From the NCBI GenBank assembly GCA_028821455.1, contig JAPPGE010000088.1, forward strand, positions 90,857 to 140,862: a stretch of 50,006 nt of DNA. Direction: 5' to 3'. Below the pieces are notes generated by a model. The model saw only the letters and a list, made by a program, of their open reading frames with translations, ran no database searches and was not told the DNA's origin. This document shows, piece by piece, positions 1 to 8,883 of the stretch. Position numbers and translations under genes: made by a program. Each line of letters begins with the position of its first letter. Position 1 is the stretch's first letter. Origin of the DNA: a bacterium. GTDB taxonomy: Bacteria; Pseudomonadota; Alphaproteobacteria; SP197.

Positions 1-401
1 TCGCGGCTGAGTTCACAACGGATCTCCAGCTCGACCTCGGGATGGTGCACGGCGTACTCGGTCATCATTCCCTGCAGGAAGGCGACCGCATAGTCGGTGG
101 GCAATCCGATCCGGAGTACTCCCGCGGTCATCTGACGTCTGAACCGGGCAACGGCCTCGTCGTTGAGACACAGGATACGACGCGCGTAAACGGCCAGCAT
201 CTCTCCCTGCTCGGTCAACTGCAGGGTGCGCCCGACCTGGTGAATGAGCTTGGCGTCGAGCATCTCCTCCAGGCGCCGCATCTGCAGGCTGACCGCCGGC
301 TGTGTCCGTCCGATCACGGCACCCGCCTTGGTGTATCCACCGAGGTCGATCACCGTGATGAAGGTGCGCAGCAGTTCCGTGGGAAGATTCGGACTGTCCA
401 T
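1..401 (-). CDS. LysR-family transcriptional regulator (C-terminus cut by window edge)
   Basis: DNA-binding regulator; only the first 133 codons lie in the window. The N-terminus is a typical LysR winged helix-turn-helix: LLRTFITVIDLGGYTKAG, then GRTQPAVSLQMRRLE for the recognition helix, then LTEQGEMLAVYARRIL leading into the linker helix. The start ATG at 401 gives MDSPNLPTELL, the usual distance to the HTH. It is divergent from creatininase with a 117-bp AT-rich gap that holds an inverted repeat, the classical layout of a LysR regulator controlling its neighbour. By inference it regulates creatinine utilisation. Family assignment is firm; the effector is unknown because the ligand-binding domain lies mostly outside the window. 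Confidence 0.9.
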   Translation of the reverse strand, partial: MDSPNLPTELLRTFITVIDLGGYTKAGAVIGRTQPAVSLQMRRLEEMLDAKLIHQVGRTLQLTEQGEMLAVYARRILCLNDEAVARFRRQMTAGVLRIGLPTDYAVAFLQGMMTEYAVHHPEVELEIRCELSR

Positions 402-428
402 CACCGCGCTCGAGCAAGATATCAAGAG

Positions 429-444
429 CTAATGTTCGCATTAG
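429..444. promoter_or_regulatory. Inverted repeat, candidate LysR operator
   Basis: CTAATG-TTCG-CATTAG is an inverted repeat with perfect 6-bp arms in the lysR/creatininase divergent gap. It ends 3 bp before a TATAAA (448-453) that could be a creatininase -10 element; there is no good -35 hexamer, as is common for LysR-activated promoters. The arms and spacing resemble the dyads LysR proteins bind, though not an exact T-N11-A. The role is inferred. Confidence 0.5.
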
Positions 445-451
445 AACTATA

Positions 452-463
452 AATTTTCCTGAT
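452..463 (+). promoter_or_regulatory. 12-bp motif shared by creatininase and creatinase promoters (copy 1)
   Basis: AATTTTCCTGAT, 55 bp upstream of the creatininase GTG and just after the TATAAA at 448-453. The identical 12-mer, in the same orientation relative to its gene, lies upstream of creatinase (2781-2770). Two exact copies in short gaps flanking two genes of one pathway suggest a common regulatory site. Confidence 0.5.
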
Positions 464-518
464 CTGATTCGCAAGCCTACGGTCGTCGGCCAGACCTCTC
501 GATAGGCAAGGGTATCGC

Positions 519-1325
519 GTGTCGCAGCAAAGCGTTTTCGCCTACGAACTCACCTGGCCCGAGTACGACCGGCTCGTGCGCGACGGAAACACACCCATCC
601 TGATTCCGGTCGGATCGCTCGAGCAGCACGGCCATCACATGCCCATGCATGTCGATGTTCTCCTCCCCGGCGAGTTTTCGCGGCGGGTCGCCGAGAGGAT
701 CGGCGCACTGGTCGCGCAGCCCTTCACCTACGGCTACAAGTCCCAGCCGAAGTCCGGCGGCGGCAATCATTTTCCGGGCACTACGAGCCTCGACGGCGCG
801 ACGCTGGTGAATGCCCTGAAGGACGTGATCAAGGAGTTCGTGCGCCACGGAATTCGCAAGGTCGTCCTCATGAACGGGCACTACGAGAATTCCTGGTTCA
901 TCGTCGAGGGCGTGGACATTGCACTGCGGGAACTGCGCTGGGACGGGATCACGGACGTGAAGATCGTGGTCCTGTCGTACTGGGACTTCGTGACCGATGC
1001 CACAGTGGAGCAGCTCTATCCCGAGGGCTTCACGGGCTGGGACCTGGAGCACGGCGGCGTTCTGGAGACATCCTTGATGCTCACGCTCTATCCGCATCTC
1101 GTCCATATGGAGAGTGCGATCGACCATCCTCCGGCCAGCTTTCCGCCCTACGACGTCTATCCCGTCAACCCGGACTGGATTCCGGCCAGCGGAACGCTCT
1201 CCTCGCCAAGGAACGCGACAAAGGAAAAGGGCGACATGCTGCTTGAGGTCTGCACCGCCGGGATCGTCGAAGCCCTGACAAAGGAGTTTGGCCTCAAGCC
1301 AGGGGCAAGCGCCCCGGCCGCCTGA
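519..1325 (+). CDS. crnA: Creatininase (creatinine amidohydrolase)
   Basis: Reversibly hydrolyses creatinine to creatine (EC 3.5.2.10) in the cytoplasm. The 268-aa protein is close to the Pseudomonas putida enzyme throughout, including VGSLEQHGHHMPMHVDVLLP and KSGGGNHFPGTTSLDGATL. All metal ligands are visible by alignment: Glu35, His37, Asp46, His121 and Glu123 (NGHYEN). The match to true creatininase, rather than the wider creatininase/MftE superfamily, is strong (LSYWDFV, EHGGVLETSLML). The GTG start is chosen because AAGGG lies 6 nt upstream and the protein length matches the family. Convergent with creatinase, which takes the product, and divergent from a LysR gene, so probably inducible by creatinine or a related compound. 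Confidence 0.95.
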   Translation: MSQQSVFAYELTWPEYDRLVRDGNTPILIPVGSLEQHGHHMPMHVDVLLPGEFSRRVAERIGALVAQPFTYGYKSQPKSGGGNHFPGTTSLDGATLVNALKDVIKEFVRHGIRKVVLMNGHYENSWFIVEGVDIALRELRWDGITDVKIVVLSYWDFVTDATVEQLYPEGFTGWDLEHGGVLETSLMLTLYPHLVHMESAIDHPPASFPPYDVYPVNPDWIPASGTLSSPRNATKEKGDMLLEVCTAGIVEALTKEFGLKPGASAPAA

Positions 1326-1483
1326 GCGCCGAACCGTCGATCCGGGCTCACCTGCCTGCAGACTGTCCGCGGTCGACCGCATGCGCGGGGCGGCTGCCGT
1401 CGCTGTTGCGCATGTCGGGACAGCGACAGCCTCGATGGTCGCGTCTTTCGCACGACGTCCGAGATCGCCCGGAAACCGCAGAC

Positions 1484-2698
1484 TCAGTTCCTGATGATGT
1501 TGTGCTCCGGGCCGAACGGAAAGCCGGTGATGTTCTCGGCGCCATCCTCGGTCACGACAAGGATATCGTGCTCCCGGAAGCCACCTGCGCCGGGCTTGCC
1601 CTCCGGGACCATGATCATGGGCTCCATCGACACCACCATGCCAGGCCGGAGTTCAGTCTCGACGTCCTCGCGAAGCTCCACTCCCGCCTCGCGGCCGTAA
1701 TAGTGACAGAGCACGCCGAAGGAATGACCGTAGCCGAATGAACGATACTTGAGCAGATCGTGGCTCCTGTAGATCTCGTTGAGCTCCTTCGCAATCTCGC
1801 CGCAACGCGCACCGGGCCTGATCAGCGCCAGACCCGCGCGGTGGACATCGCAGTTGATCTCCCACAACCGAAGATGCTCGTCCGACGCCTTGTCGCAGAA
1901 CAGCGTGCGTTCCAGTGCGGTGTAATAGCCAAAGATCATGGGGAAGCAGTTGAGGTTCAGGATATCGGCTGACTGAATGACCCGGTTGGTGACCGGGTTG
2001 TGCGCTCCATCCGTGTTGATGCCCGACTGGAACCAGGTCCAGGTGTCCATCAGCTCGACGAAGGGGAAACTCCCGGCGATCTCCCGAATCATCGCAGTGG
2101 TGGAAGCCAGCGCCACTTCATGTTCCGGAACGCCAGCCTTGATCGCGCCGGCACAGGCCCAGCCGCCAATGTCGCAGATTCGCGCACCTTCCTTGATCAG
2201 CGTAATCTCCTCGTCCGACTTGACGGTCCGCGTCCACATCGAGTGCTCTGCGGCATCGACGAATTCGACTCCGGGAAGCGCTTCCTCCAGTTGCTGCCGA
2301 TAGTTCAGGTGGACATGGTCAAACTCGATGCCGAGGCGCCTGACCCCACTGGTGAGTTGCCGGACGGCACGGAAGAAGCTGTCCCGACGCCAGTCCGTGT
2401 ATGTGATGTTGTCGCCAAAGGTGCGGCGCCAGGGTTGCCCGCCGTCGATGCCGGCCGAGATCGTCGTCGCATTGTCGTGGTCCATGACGAGACCGTACTT
2501 GCGGCCGAAGTAGCAATAGAGCCAGCCAGAGTAGTAGTTGATGCAGTGATACGAGGTGAACAGCACGGCATCGACATCGTTATCCGCCATCCAGGCCCGC
2601 ATGGAATTCTGCCGCCGCTGCATTTCCGCCTCGGAAAACGGCGAGAATTCCTTTTCACCATTGTGCCACTTCACAACGTGCAACATGTCGTCCGACAT
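1484..2698 (-). CDS. Creatinase (creatine amidinohydrolase), M24 fold
   Basis: Splits creatine to sarcosine and urea (EC 3.5.3.3). The 404-aa protein aligns over its whole length with P. putida creatinase: TSYHCINYYSGWLYCYFGR in the N-terminal domain, and in the pita-bread C-terminal domain MDTWTWFQSGINTDGAHNP with catalytic His233, TALERTLF with Glu263, FGYGHSFG, and MVVSMEPMIM with Glu359. The start has a good ribosome site (AGGAGG about 8 nt upstream). It faces creatininase across a 158-bp gap and has a copy of the shared 12-bp motif upstream. No sarcosine oxidase or urease gene is in the window, so the pathway continues elsewhere. Confidence 0.96.
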   Translation of the reverse strand: MSDDMLHVVKWHNGEKEFSPFSEAEMQRRQNSMRAWMADNDVDAVLFTSYHCINYYSGWLYCYFGRKYGLVMDHDNATTISAGIDGGQPWRRTFGDNITYTDWRRDSFFRAVRQLTSGVRRLGIEFDHVHLNYRQQLEEALPGVEFVDAAEHSMWTRTVKSDEEITLIKEGARICDIGGWACAGAIKAGVPEHEVALASTTAMIREIAGSFPFVELMDTWTWFQSGINTDGAHNPVTNRVIQSADILNLNCFPMIFGYYTALERTLFCDKASDEHLRLWEINCDVHRAGLALIRPGARCGEIAKELNEIYRSHDLLKYRSFGYGHSFGVLCHYYGREAGVELREDVETELRPGMVVSMEPMIMVPEGKPGAGGFREHDILVVTEDGAENITGFPFGPEHNIIRN

Positions 2699-3288
2699 CT
2701 CTGTCCTCCTGTATTCGTCTCAATGCTCCGCGACCAGCGGCCGAGGGAAACTCTAGCGAGTCACGCAGCATCAGGAAAATTCACATGAAAAATGAATGTA
2801 TGAGAGATGGTTATGGAATGCGTTTCGTTTGCCCGCAACTCAAGGCCCTGCCCGGGCGTACCGCGTTGTCTTGCGAACACTTGCTTGTCATGTTGTTTTC
2901 GCCCTTCTATCTGCAGCTTCGGAGCGTCCCGTGACAGTTCCCTGATTCTCCCGAGCAGGGTGATGCCTTGTCGTCGAGATCGAAGATGTTGGCAAGCGTT
3001 CATCCTTCGGATGTTGCCGTCCTTGCTACAGGAGACGCCTCAAGGGGTTTGGAGATTCAGATCCTGAGACGATGGATGTCATGTTCGCGCCATGCCCCCT
3101 ACACTGACCATTGCCATGTTCGCTGTACGCAACAGGATCCGGCTCGATGCCCCCCTCGGGGAACGGGGACAACCCACGCGGGCGCGAAGCGGCAGGGATA
3201 CGGTGCGGAATCTGCATTGCGTCTGCGGCAGGACCTCCGAGAACGCATCGGCTACACAGGGGTTCCGGACTGGGGAGAGCGAACCCGG
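2699..3288. other. Intergenic region between creatinase and the first ABC operon
   Basis: 590 bp between divergent genes with no convincing coding sequence; the upstream extension of the ABC ATPase reading frame across it has no family similarity. It holds the creatinase ribosome site (2701-2710 region), the shared motif at 2770-2781, and on the plus strand only a weak promoter-like pair (TTGCTT 2881-2886, TTCTAT 2905-2910, 18-bp spacer). I see no RNA structure that I can assign. Confidence 0.5.
2770..2781 (-). promoter_or_regulatory. 12-bp motif shared by creatininase and creatinase promoters (copy 2)
   Basis: Minus-strand AATTTTCCTGAT, 71 bp upstream of the creatinase ATG, identical to 452-463. 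Just upstream is a weaker dyad, TTCA-N9-TGAA (2780-2796). It lies in an AT-rich stretch within GC-rich surroundings. Confidence 0.5.
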
Positions 3289-4275
3289 ATGACCGGAACC
3301 CTTCTCGAGGTCAGAGGGCTGCGCACCGTCTTCCGTACGCGCGAGAAGACCGTTCATGCCGTCAATTCGGTGAGTTTCGACCTTCACGAAGGAGAAGTTC
3401 TGGGCGTTGTCGGCGAATCCGGTTCGGGCAAGTCGGTAACCATGATGTCGCTTCTGGGCCTTCTTCCGAGCCCGCCAGCGGACATCGTCGAAGGAACGGT
3501 CACATTCGATGGCCGCGACCTGCTCTCCATGGACACCGCGGAACTGCGCCGCATCTGTGGCGCAGAGATCGGCTTCGTCTTCCAGAACCCGATGACATCG
3601 CTCAATCCCGTTCTCACGATCGGTCATCAACTCATGGAGCCGATGCGGCACCATCTGGGTCTGTCGGCCAGGGCGGCTCGGTCCAGGGCCCGTGAGTTCC
3701 TCGATCTCGTCGGGATTCCCGATGCCGGGCGCCGCCTCAATGACCACCCCCACCAGTTCTCGGGCGGTATGTGCCAGCGGGTGATGATCGCCATGGCGCT
3801 TTCCTGCACGCCGCGCATCCTGATCGCGGACGAGCCGACGACGGCCCTCGATGTCACAATCCAGGCCCAGATCCTCGACCTCGTCGCCAGCCTCAGGGAA
3901 CGGTTCGGTATGGCGATCGTGTGGATCTCGCACGATCTCGGCGTCGTTGCGGACATCGCCGACCGGGTGCTCGTGATGTACGGCGGCAGGATCGTCGAGA
4001 CCGCACCTGCGGACGACCTGTTCCGTCGACCGCGGCATCCCTACACTCGGGCACTGCTCGAGACCGTGCCGGCAGCCCACCGCTGCGGCCGGGGAAGACT
4101 CGCCACCATCCCCGGCCAGACACCGACCCTCGTCGAAGCACCCCGCTGCTGTTCTTTCGCTCCCCGCTGCACTATCGCCATCACGCGCTGCCGTGAGGAG
4201 GTGCCGCCGGCCATTTCCCTTCCCGGACACCGTGAGGCGGCGTGTTTCCTTGCCGGTCAGCACAATGACCCCTGA
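3289..4275 (+). CDS. Peptide/opine ABC transporter ATP-binding protein (DppD type)
   Basis: One of two ATPases that power an inner-membrane importer of the peptide/opine/nickel family. The 328-aa protein has Walker A GESGSGKS (residues 43-50), Q-loop FQNPMTSLNP, signature FSGGMCQR, Walker [13 protein letters not shown] and H-loop ISHDLG. The C-terminal oligopeptide extension has a cysteine cluster (CCSFAPRCTIAITRC) of the kind seen in Dpp/Opp ATPases. The ATG at 3289 is preferred over further-upstream starts because a GGAG lies 11 nt before it and MTGTLLEVRGL is the normal N-terminus. First gene of a five-gene operon; it overlaps the next by 11 bp. Confidence 0.93.
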   Translation: MTGTLLEVRGLRTVFRTREKTVHAVNSVSFDLHEGEVLGVVGESGSGKSVTMMSLLGLLPSPPADIVEGTVTFDGRDLLSMDTAELRRICGAEIGFVFQNPMTSLNPVLTIGHQLMEPMRHHLGLSARAARSRAREFLDLVGIPDAGRRLNDHPHQFSGGMCQRVMIAMALSCTPRILIADEPTTALDVTIQAQILDLVASLRERFGMAIVWISHDLGVVADIADRVLVMYGGRIVETAPADDLFRRPRHPYTRALLETVPAAHRCGRGRLATIPGQTPTLVEAPRCCSFAPRCTIAITRCREEVPPAISLPGHREAACFLAGQHNDP

Positions 4276-5257
4276 ACTTGTCGAGGTTAAGGACCTCAAG
4301 GTTCACTTTCCCGTGACCTCGGGCATCCTGCGGCGCACCACCGGCCATGTGCGGGCCGTCGACGGTATCTCGTTTTCCATCAGACGTGGCAGGACACTGG
4401 GACTCGTGGGCGAATCGGGTTCCGGCAAGACGACCACCGGACGCGCGCTGCTCCGCCTGGTGGACATCACATCGGGTACGGTCACCCTGGAGGGTGTCGA
4501 CATCTCTGCGGCACGGTCGCACGAACTCAGAGAGATCCGTCCCAAAATGCAGATGATCTTCCAGGATCCCCTTTCGTGCCTCAATCCGCGCCTCAGCGTC
4601 GCCGACATCATCGCCGAGCCTCTCGATGAGAACAGACGCCTTGCACGCCGCGAACGCGCCCACGCCATCGATCAGCTGATGGACTCCGTCGGTCTCCTGC
4701 GAGCCTGGGTCGACCGTTTCCCACACGAGTTTTCAGGAGGGCAGTGCCAACGGATCGGTATCGCGCGGGCCCTGGCGCTCAAACCCCGGCTGATCGTTTG
4801 CGACGAACCGATCGCCAGCCTCGATTTCTCCGTTCAGGCGCAGATCGTGAATCTCCTGAGGGACCTCCAGGACGAGCATGCACTGGCTTACCTGTTCATC
4901 AGCCACGATCTCAGCATGATCCGCCACATGGCCGACGATGTCGCCGTCATGTATCTGGGAAAGATTGTCGAGCGTGCACCGGTCAATGCCCTCTTCGACG
5001 CCCCGATGCATCCCTATACGCAGGCGCTGATGTCCGCGGCACCCTCCATGCCTGGCACGGCTCGGCGGCGGCGTATCGTGCTCGAGGGCGAAAGCCCGTC
5101 ATCGAGCGGGCCCATTGCCGGATGCGTGTTCCGGAGCCGCTGCCCGATGGCGACTGCCGTGTGTGGCCAGAGGGCTCCGTCTCTCGCGACTGTCGCAAAG
5201 GACCATCGCGTCGCCTGTCATCTCCACCCACCAATCCTGGAACCACACACATCATGA
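4265..5257 (+). CDS. Peptide/opine ABC transporter ATP-binding protein (DppF/OppF type)
   Basis: Second ATPase of the importer, 330 aa. Visible: Walker A GESGSGKT, Q-loop FQDPLSCLNP, signature FSGGQCQR, H-loop ISHDLSM, and the C-terminal extension ending in the CVFRSRCPMATAVC cysteine cluster. Walker B is slightly unusual: LIVCDEPIASLDF in place of the common ADEPTSALDV; the catalytic Glu and the D-loop Asp are present, so it should be active. The start overlaps the upstream ATPase gene and its stop overlaps the binding-protein start (ATGA), indicating tight translational coupling. Confidence 0.93.
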   Translation: MTPELVEVKDLKVHFPVTSGILRRTTGHVRAVDGISFSIRRGRTLGLVGESGSGKTTTGRALLRLVDITSGTVTLEGVDISAARSHELREIRPKMQMIFQDPLSCLNPRLSVADIIAEPLDENRRLARRERAHAIDQLMDSVGLLRAWVDRFPHEFSGGQCQRIGIARALALKPRLIVCDEPIASLDFSVQAQIVNLLRDLQDEHALAYLFISHDLSMIRHMADDVAVMYLGKIVERAPVNALFDAPMHPYTQALMSAAPSMPGTARRRRIVLEGESPSSSGPIAGCVFRSRCPMATAVCGQRAPSLATVAKDHRVACHLHPPILEPHTS

Positions 5258-6951
5258 ACAGAATTCTCCCGGTCATCCTTGCAACCGCTTTCATTCTCGC
5301 ATCCGCCACGGCGAAGGCCGAGAGAGGTCGCGACGGCCATGTCGGCATCCTCTACTGGCAGGCGCCGTCGATTCTCAACCCCTACCTTTCCGGCGGCACC
5401 AAGGATCTGGAAGCGGCATCGTTGATACTTGAACCTCTGGCCCGCCATGACGAGAACGGCACTCTCGTGCCCTGGCTGGCCGAAGGCGTGCCGACCGTTA
5501 CCAACGGAGGCGTATCCGACGACCTGACAACCATCACCTGGACCTTGCGCGACGACCTCGTCTGGTCCGATGGAAGCCCCGTGACATCGGCCGATGTCGT
5601 GTTCACGGCGAACTACTGTCTCGATCCGGCCGGAGGCTGTTCCGGGCTGACGCAGTTCAACGATGTCGTCGACGTCGAGGCGGTCGACGAGAGGATCGTC
5701 AGAATCACCTTCGGCGTCGCCAAGCCCTATCCTTACGGACCCTTCGTCGGCGCCAATTCACCAATCCTCCAGAAGGCGCAGTTTGCCGAATGCACGGGCG
5801 CGCGGGCGCCGGAATGCACCGACGCCAACTTCAACCCGATCGGCACGGGCCCGTTCCGGGTCGTGGAGTTCCGATCCAACGATGTCATCTCGCTGGAAGC
5901 CAACCCACACTACCGTGATCCGTCGAAACCGGCCTTTGCCACCGTTACGCTGAAGGGCGGGGGCGACGCCGCATCAGCGGGCCGCGCAGTCCTCGAGACC
6001 GGAGAATTCGACTACGCCTGGAACCTGCAGCTGGCACCCGACGTCCTAGAGGGCATGCAGGACGCCGGGCTGGGAGTCGTGGTATCCGGTTTCGGAACCC
6101 TCGTCGAACGCCTCATCGTCAATCTCACCGATCCGTCACCCGGTCTCGGCGACGAGCGCTCGACACGGACACATCCCCATCCCGTTCTGTCCGATCAAGC
6201 AATCCGCAAGGCGCTTTCCATGGCGATCGATCGTGAGACCCTTGTCGAGATCGGCTACGGCCCGGCCGGACGCACGACGTGCAACATCGTCCCGGCGCCA
6301 GCGCCCTACACGTCGACCGCCAATGACGACTGCCTTGTTCAGGATATCGACGGTGCGAACCGCCTTCTCGACGAGGCGGGGTGGCTGCCCGGAGCGGACG
6401 GCATCCGTCAGAAGGACGGTGCGCGCCTGTCGATTGTCTACCAGACCTCGACCAACGCCGTACGCCAGGACTTCCAGGCCCTCATCAAGCACTGGTGGTC
6501 CCGGATCGGGGTCGAAACGGAGCTGCGCAACATCGACGCATCGGTGTTCTTCGGCGGTGACCCCGGAAACCCGGACACCTATCTCAAGTTTCTTGCCGAC
6601 ATCCAGATGTACGCCAACGGCTTCGACGGGACCGATCCGGAGCCCTACCTCGCCAGCTGGCGGTGCGGCAACGAGCCTCGGCCCGATACCCAGTGGCAGG
6701 GCCAGAACATTCCGCGCTACTGCAACGCCACCTACGATGCTCTGGTGGACGAGATGGCGCGGACCGGTGAGCCAGACGAACGGGCCCGTCTTGGCAGAAT
6801 GATGAACGACATGCTGATGCAGGACCACGTGCTGATCCCGCTTGTCCATCGGGGTCGGGTATCCGCCCACTCCGCGTCGCTGGGCGGAGTGCTGCTCAAC
6901 ACATGGGACAGCGAACTCTGGAACGTCGCCGACTGGTACCGGATCCGGTGA
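5254..6951 (+). CDS. ABC transporter substrate-binding protein, family 5 (DppA/OppA type)
   Basis: Periplasmic receptor that delivers the ligand to the permeases. The 565-aa protein has a Sec signal peptide (NRILPVILATAFILASATAKA, likely cleaved after AKA, no lipobox) and SBP_bac_5 features: ILEPLARHDENGTLVPWLAEG, TWTLRDDLVWSDGSPVTSADVVFT, NPIGTGPFRV, and IRKALSMAIDRETLV. Four cysteines in CLDPAGGC and CTGARAPEC suggest disulfides. The ligand cannot be read from sequence; proximity to the creatinine genes makes a creatinine-related compound or a small peptide possible. Gene order ATPase-ATPase-SBP-permease-permease is less common than SBP first. Confidence 0.92.
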   Translation: MNRILPVILATAFILASATAKAERGRDGHVGILYWQAPSILNPYLSGGTKDLEAASLILEPLARHDENGTLVPWLAEGVPTVTNGGVSDDLTTITWTLRDDLVWSDGSPVTSADVVFTANYCLDPAGGCSGLTQFNDVVDVEAVDERIVRITFGVAKPYPYGPFVGANSPILQKAQFAECTGARAPECTDANFNPIGTGPFRVVEFRSNDVISLEANPHYRDPSKPAFATVTLKGGGDAASAGRAVLETGEFDYAWNLQLAPDVLEGMQDAGLGVVVSGFGTLVERLIVNLTDPSPGLGDERSTRTHPHPVLSDQAIRKALSMAIDRETLVEIGYGPAGRTTCNIVPAPAPYTSTANDDCLVQDIDGANRLLDEAGWLPGADGIRQKDGARLSIVYQTSTNAVRQDFQALIKHWWSRIGVETELRNIDASVFFGGDPGNPDTYLKFLADIQMYANGFDGTDPEPYLASWRCGNEPRPDTQWQGQNIPRYCNATYDALVDEMARTGEPDERARLGRMMNDMLMQDHVLIPLVHRGRVSAHSASLGGVLLNTWDSELWNVADWYRIR

Positions 6952-6986
6952 CGTCAGGGACGGGTTGGCAATGACGGAGCGTCACG

Positions 6987-7994
6987 GTGTTCCACTACAC
7001 CCTGCGCCGACTGGCGTTCGCCATACCGACCCTGCTGTTCATCAGCGTCATCCTCTTTCTTCTCCTTGACCTCGCTCCGGGCGACCCGACGGCAAGTCTG
7101 CCGCTGACCATTCCCCTCGAGGTCAGGGAGAAGATCCGCCTGTCACTGGGCCTCGGTGAGCCGATTCACATCCGGTACGCGTTCTGGCTCAAGCAGTTCT
7201 TCGTCAACGAACCCCTGCATCTCATCTCCAGCCTTACGGGGTTCGATGTCTCCGGCGAGCGTCTTCGCGTCATTTCCTGGCAATCCCGGTCGCCCGTGGT
7301 CGACATCGTCCTCGAGCGCATGCCGCAAACCCTCTGGGTGGTCGGTCTTTCCTATGTCGTCGGCATTCTCATCGCCGTGCCTGTCGGCATCGTCTCGGCA
7401 TGGCGCAGCAACGGCTGGTTCGACCAGATCGGGACGTTCGTCTCCATGGTCGGATTCTCCGTGCCGACCTTCTTCAGCGGTGTCCTTCTCATCGTCATCT
7501 TTTCGGTTCACCTGGGCTGGTTTCCCTCGATCTATGACACCACGCACCGCGTGACGGACCTGGGGAGTTTCTTCCACCAGATCCGCCAGATGGTGCTGCC
7601 GGTCTCTGTCCTTGCCCTTTACAACGCCGCCCAGATCAGCCGCTTCATGCGGGCATCGACACTGGACAATCTCCATCTGGACTACGTGCGCACGGCACGC
7701 GCCAAGGGTATGCCCGAGCGGCGGGTACTCCTCGTACATGTCCTGCGCAACTCACTTGGCCCCGTGGTGACGGTGATCGCGCTGGGTGTGCCGGGAATCT
7801 TCGGCGGCGCCATCATCACGGAACAGGTCTTCAAGGTGAACGGGCTCGGTCACCTCCTCATCACCGCAATCCAGGCCAACGACCTGCCGATGGTCCAGAC
7901 CCTGACCTTCATCTTCGCCGTGCTCATCATTCTCTTCAATCTTGTCGCCGACCTCCTGCTCGGCATTCTCGACCCGAGAATCCGTTATGGCTGA
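6987..7994 (+). CDS. Peptide/opine ABC transporter permease (DppB type)
   Basis: Inner-membrane channel subunit, 335 aa. The first membrane helix is YTLRRLAFAIPTLLFISVIL, followed by the periplasmic loop and about five further helices; the cytoplasmic EAA loop reads RTARAKGMPERRVLLVHVLR, and the C-terminus is the family-typical LLLGILDPRIRYG. The start is GTG at 6987 with GGAG 7 nt upstream. The 35-bp gap after the binding-protein gene contains a small dyad (GTGACG/CGTCAC). Overlaps the next permease gene by 8 bp. Confidence 0.93.
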   Translation: MFHYTLRRLAFAIPTLLFISVILFLLLDLAPGDPTASLPLTIPLEVREKIRLSLGLGEPIHIRYAFWLKQFFVNEPLHLISSLTGFDVSGERLRVISWQSRSPVVDIVLERMPQTLWVVGLSYVVGILIAVPVGIVSAWRSNGWFDQIGTFVSMVGFSVPTFFSGVLLIVIFSVHLGWFPSIYDTTHRVTDLGSFFHQIRQMVLPVSVLALYNAAQISRFMRASTLDNLHLDYVRTARAKGMPERRVLLVHVLRNSLGPVVTVIALGVPGIFGGAIITEQVFKVNGLGHLLITAIQANDLPMVQTLTFIFAVLIILFNLVADLLLGILDPRIRYG

Positions 7995-8883
7995 TGCCGG
8001 ACATTCGCGGCGCCTTGAGGCCTGGGCCCGGCTTGCAGGACAAAAGAGCGCCGTTCTGGGCGGCGGGTTCTTCCTCGTCATCCTGATCGTGGTCCTCCTC
8101 GGTCCGTTCGTCTGGACGCTCGACCCACAGCTTGTCGACATCCGCGACCGCAACGCCCCGATGAGCCTCGATCACCCCCTGGGTACGGACCAGCTCGGGA
8201 GGGACATGCTTGCGCGCATGATGGAAGGCGGCAGGGCGTCCCTGGCGGTCGGCATGGCCGCCATGCTGCTCTCGCTTGCCATCGGCGGAGTGGTCGGCGT
8301 CCTCGCGGGCTTCGTGCGCTGGCTCGACGGAGTGCTGATGCGTCTCACGGACCTCTTCCTGGCGCTCCCTCTCCTCCCCCTCGTGCTGGTGATCATTCTC
8401 CTGTTTCGCGACACCCTGCGGAGCCTGTTCGGGCAGGAAGCCGGCATTTTCATGATGGTTGTCGTCGTAATCGGCATTACCAGCTGGATGCAGACCGCAC
8501 GTGTCGTCAGGGGAGAGGTGCTCACGCTGCGGGAACGTGAATTCGTGATTGCGGCGCGTTCCGTCGGCACGCCGCCGCGGCGCATCGTCCGCCGTCACAT
8601 CCTGCCGAACGTGCTGTCCCCCATGACGGTCTCCGCGACGCTCGGGATCGCCAATGCGATCATCACGGAATCGGCTCTCTCCTTTCTCGGACTGGGCTTT
8701 CCTTCGGACTTCGCGACCTGGGGCCGCCTGCTCTTCGATGCCACCGACTATCTGCAGCAGTATCCAGGCCGCGTAATGTGGCCAGGGATCGCGATCTCTC
8801 TCACGGTGCTGTCCGTCAACTACCTCGGCGACGGCCTGCGCGATTCACTCGATCCCCGAATCAGCCACAGGGCAAGGCGGTGA
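7987..8883 (+). CDS. Peptide/opine ABC transporter permease (DppC type)
   Basis: Second channel subunit, 298 aa. It has the DppC N-terminal hydrophobic helix, the hallmark LGTDQLGRDMLARMMEGGR, the EAA loop (VIAARSVGTPPRRIVRRHIL), ESALSFLGLGFPSDFATWG, and the C-terminal LGDGLRDSLDPR. The ATG at 7987 overlaps the DppB-type stop. It is the last gene of the first importer operon, and the next gene is convergent. Confidence 0.93.
   Translation: MADAGHSRRLEAWARLAGQKSAVLGGGFFLVILIVVLLGPFVWTLDPQLVDIRDRNAPMSLDHPLGTDQLGRDMLARMMEGGRASLAVGMAAMLLSLAIGGVVGVLAGFVRWLDGVLMRLTDLFLALPLLPLVLVIILLFRDTLRSLFGQEAGIFMMVVVVIGITSWMQTARVVRGEVLTLREREFVIAARSVGTPPRRIVRRHILPNVLSPMTVSATLGIANAIITESALSFLGLGFPSDFATWGRLLFDATDYLQQYPGRVMWPGIAISLTVLSVNYLGDGLRDSLDPRISHRARR

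Noticed and set aside
2968..3288. N-terminal extension of the first ABC ATPase
   Set aside because: No similarity before MTGTLLEVRG and no suitable ribosome site further upstream.
3079..4299. Minus-strand frame of 406 codons opposite the first ABC ATPase
   Set aside because: Antisense shadow; the plus-strand frame has all ABC motifs.
4744..5253. Upstream in-frame extension of the first importer's binding protein
   Set aside because: It lies within the DppF-type gene in another frame; the signal peptide begins at the ATG at 5254, which overlaps the ATPase stop.
6949..6985. Dyad GTGACG/CGTCAC between the binding protein and permease genes
   Set aside because: Short arms with a long, unpaired middle; too weak to list as a regulatory structure.
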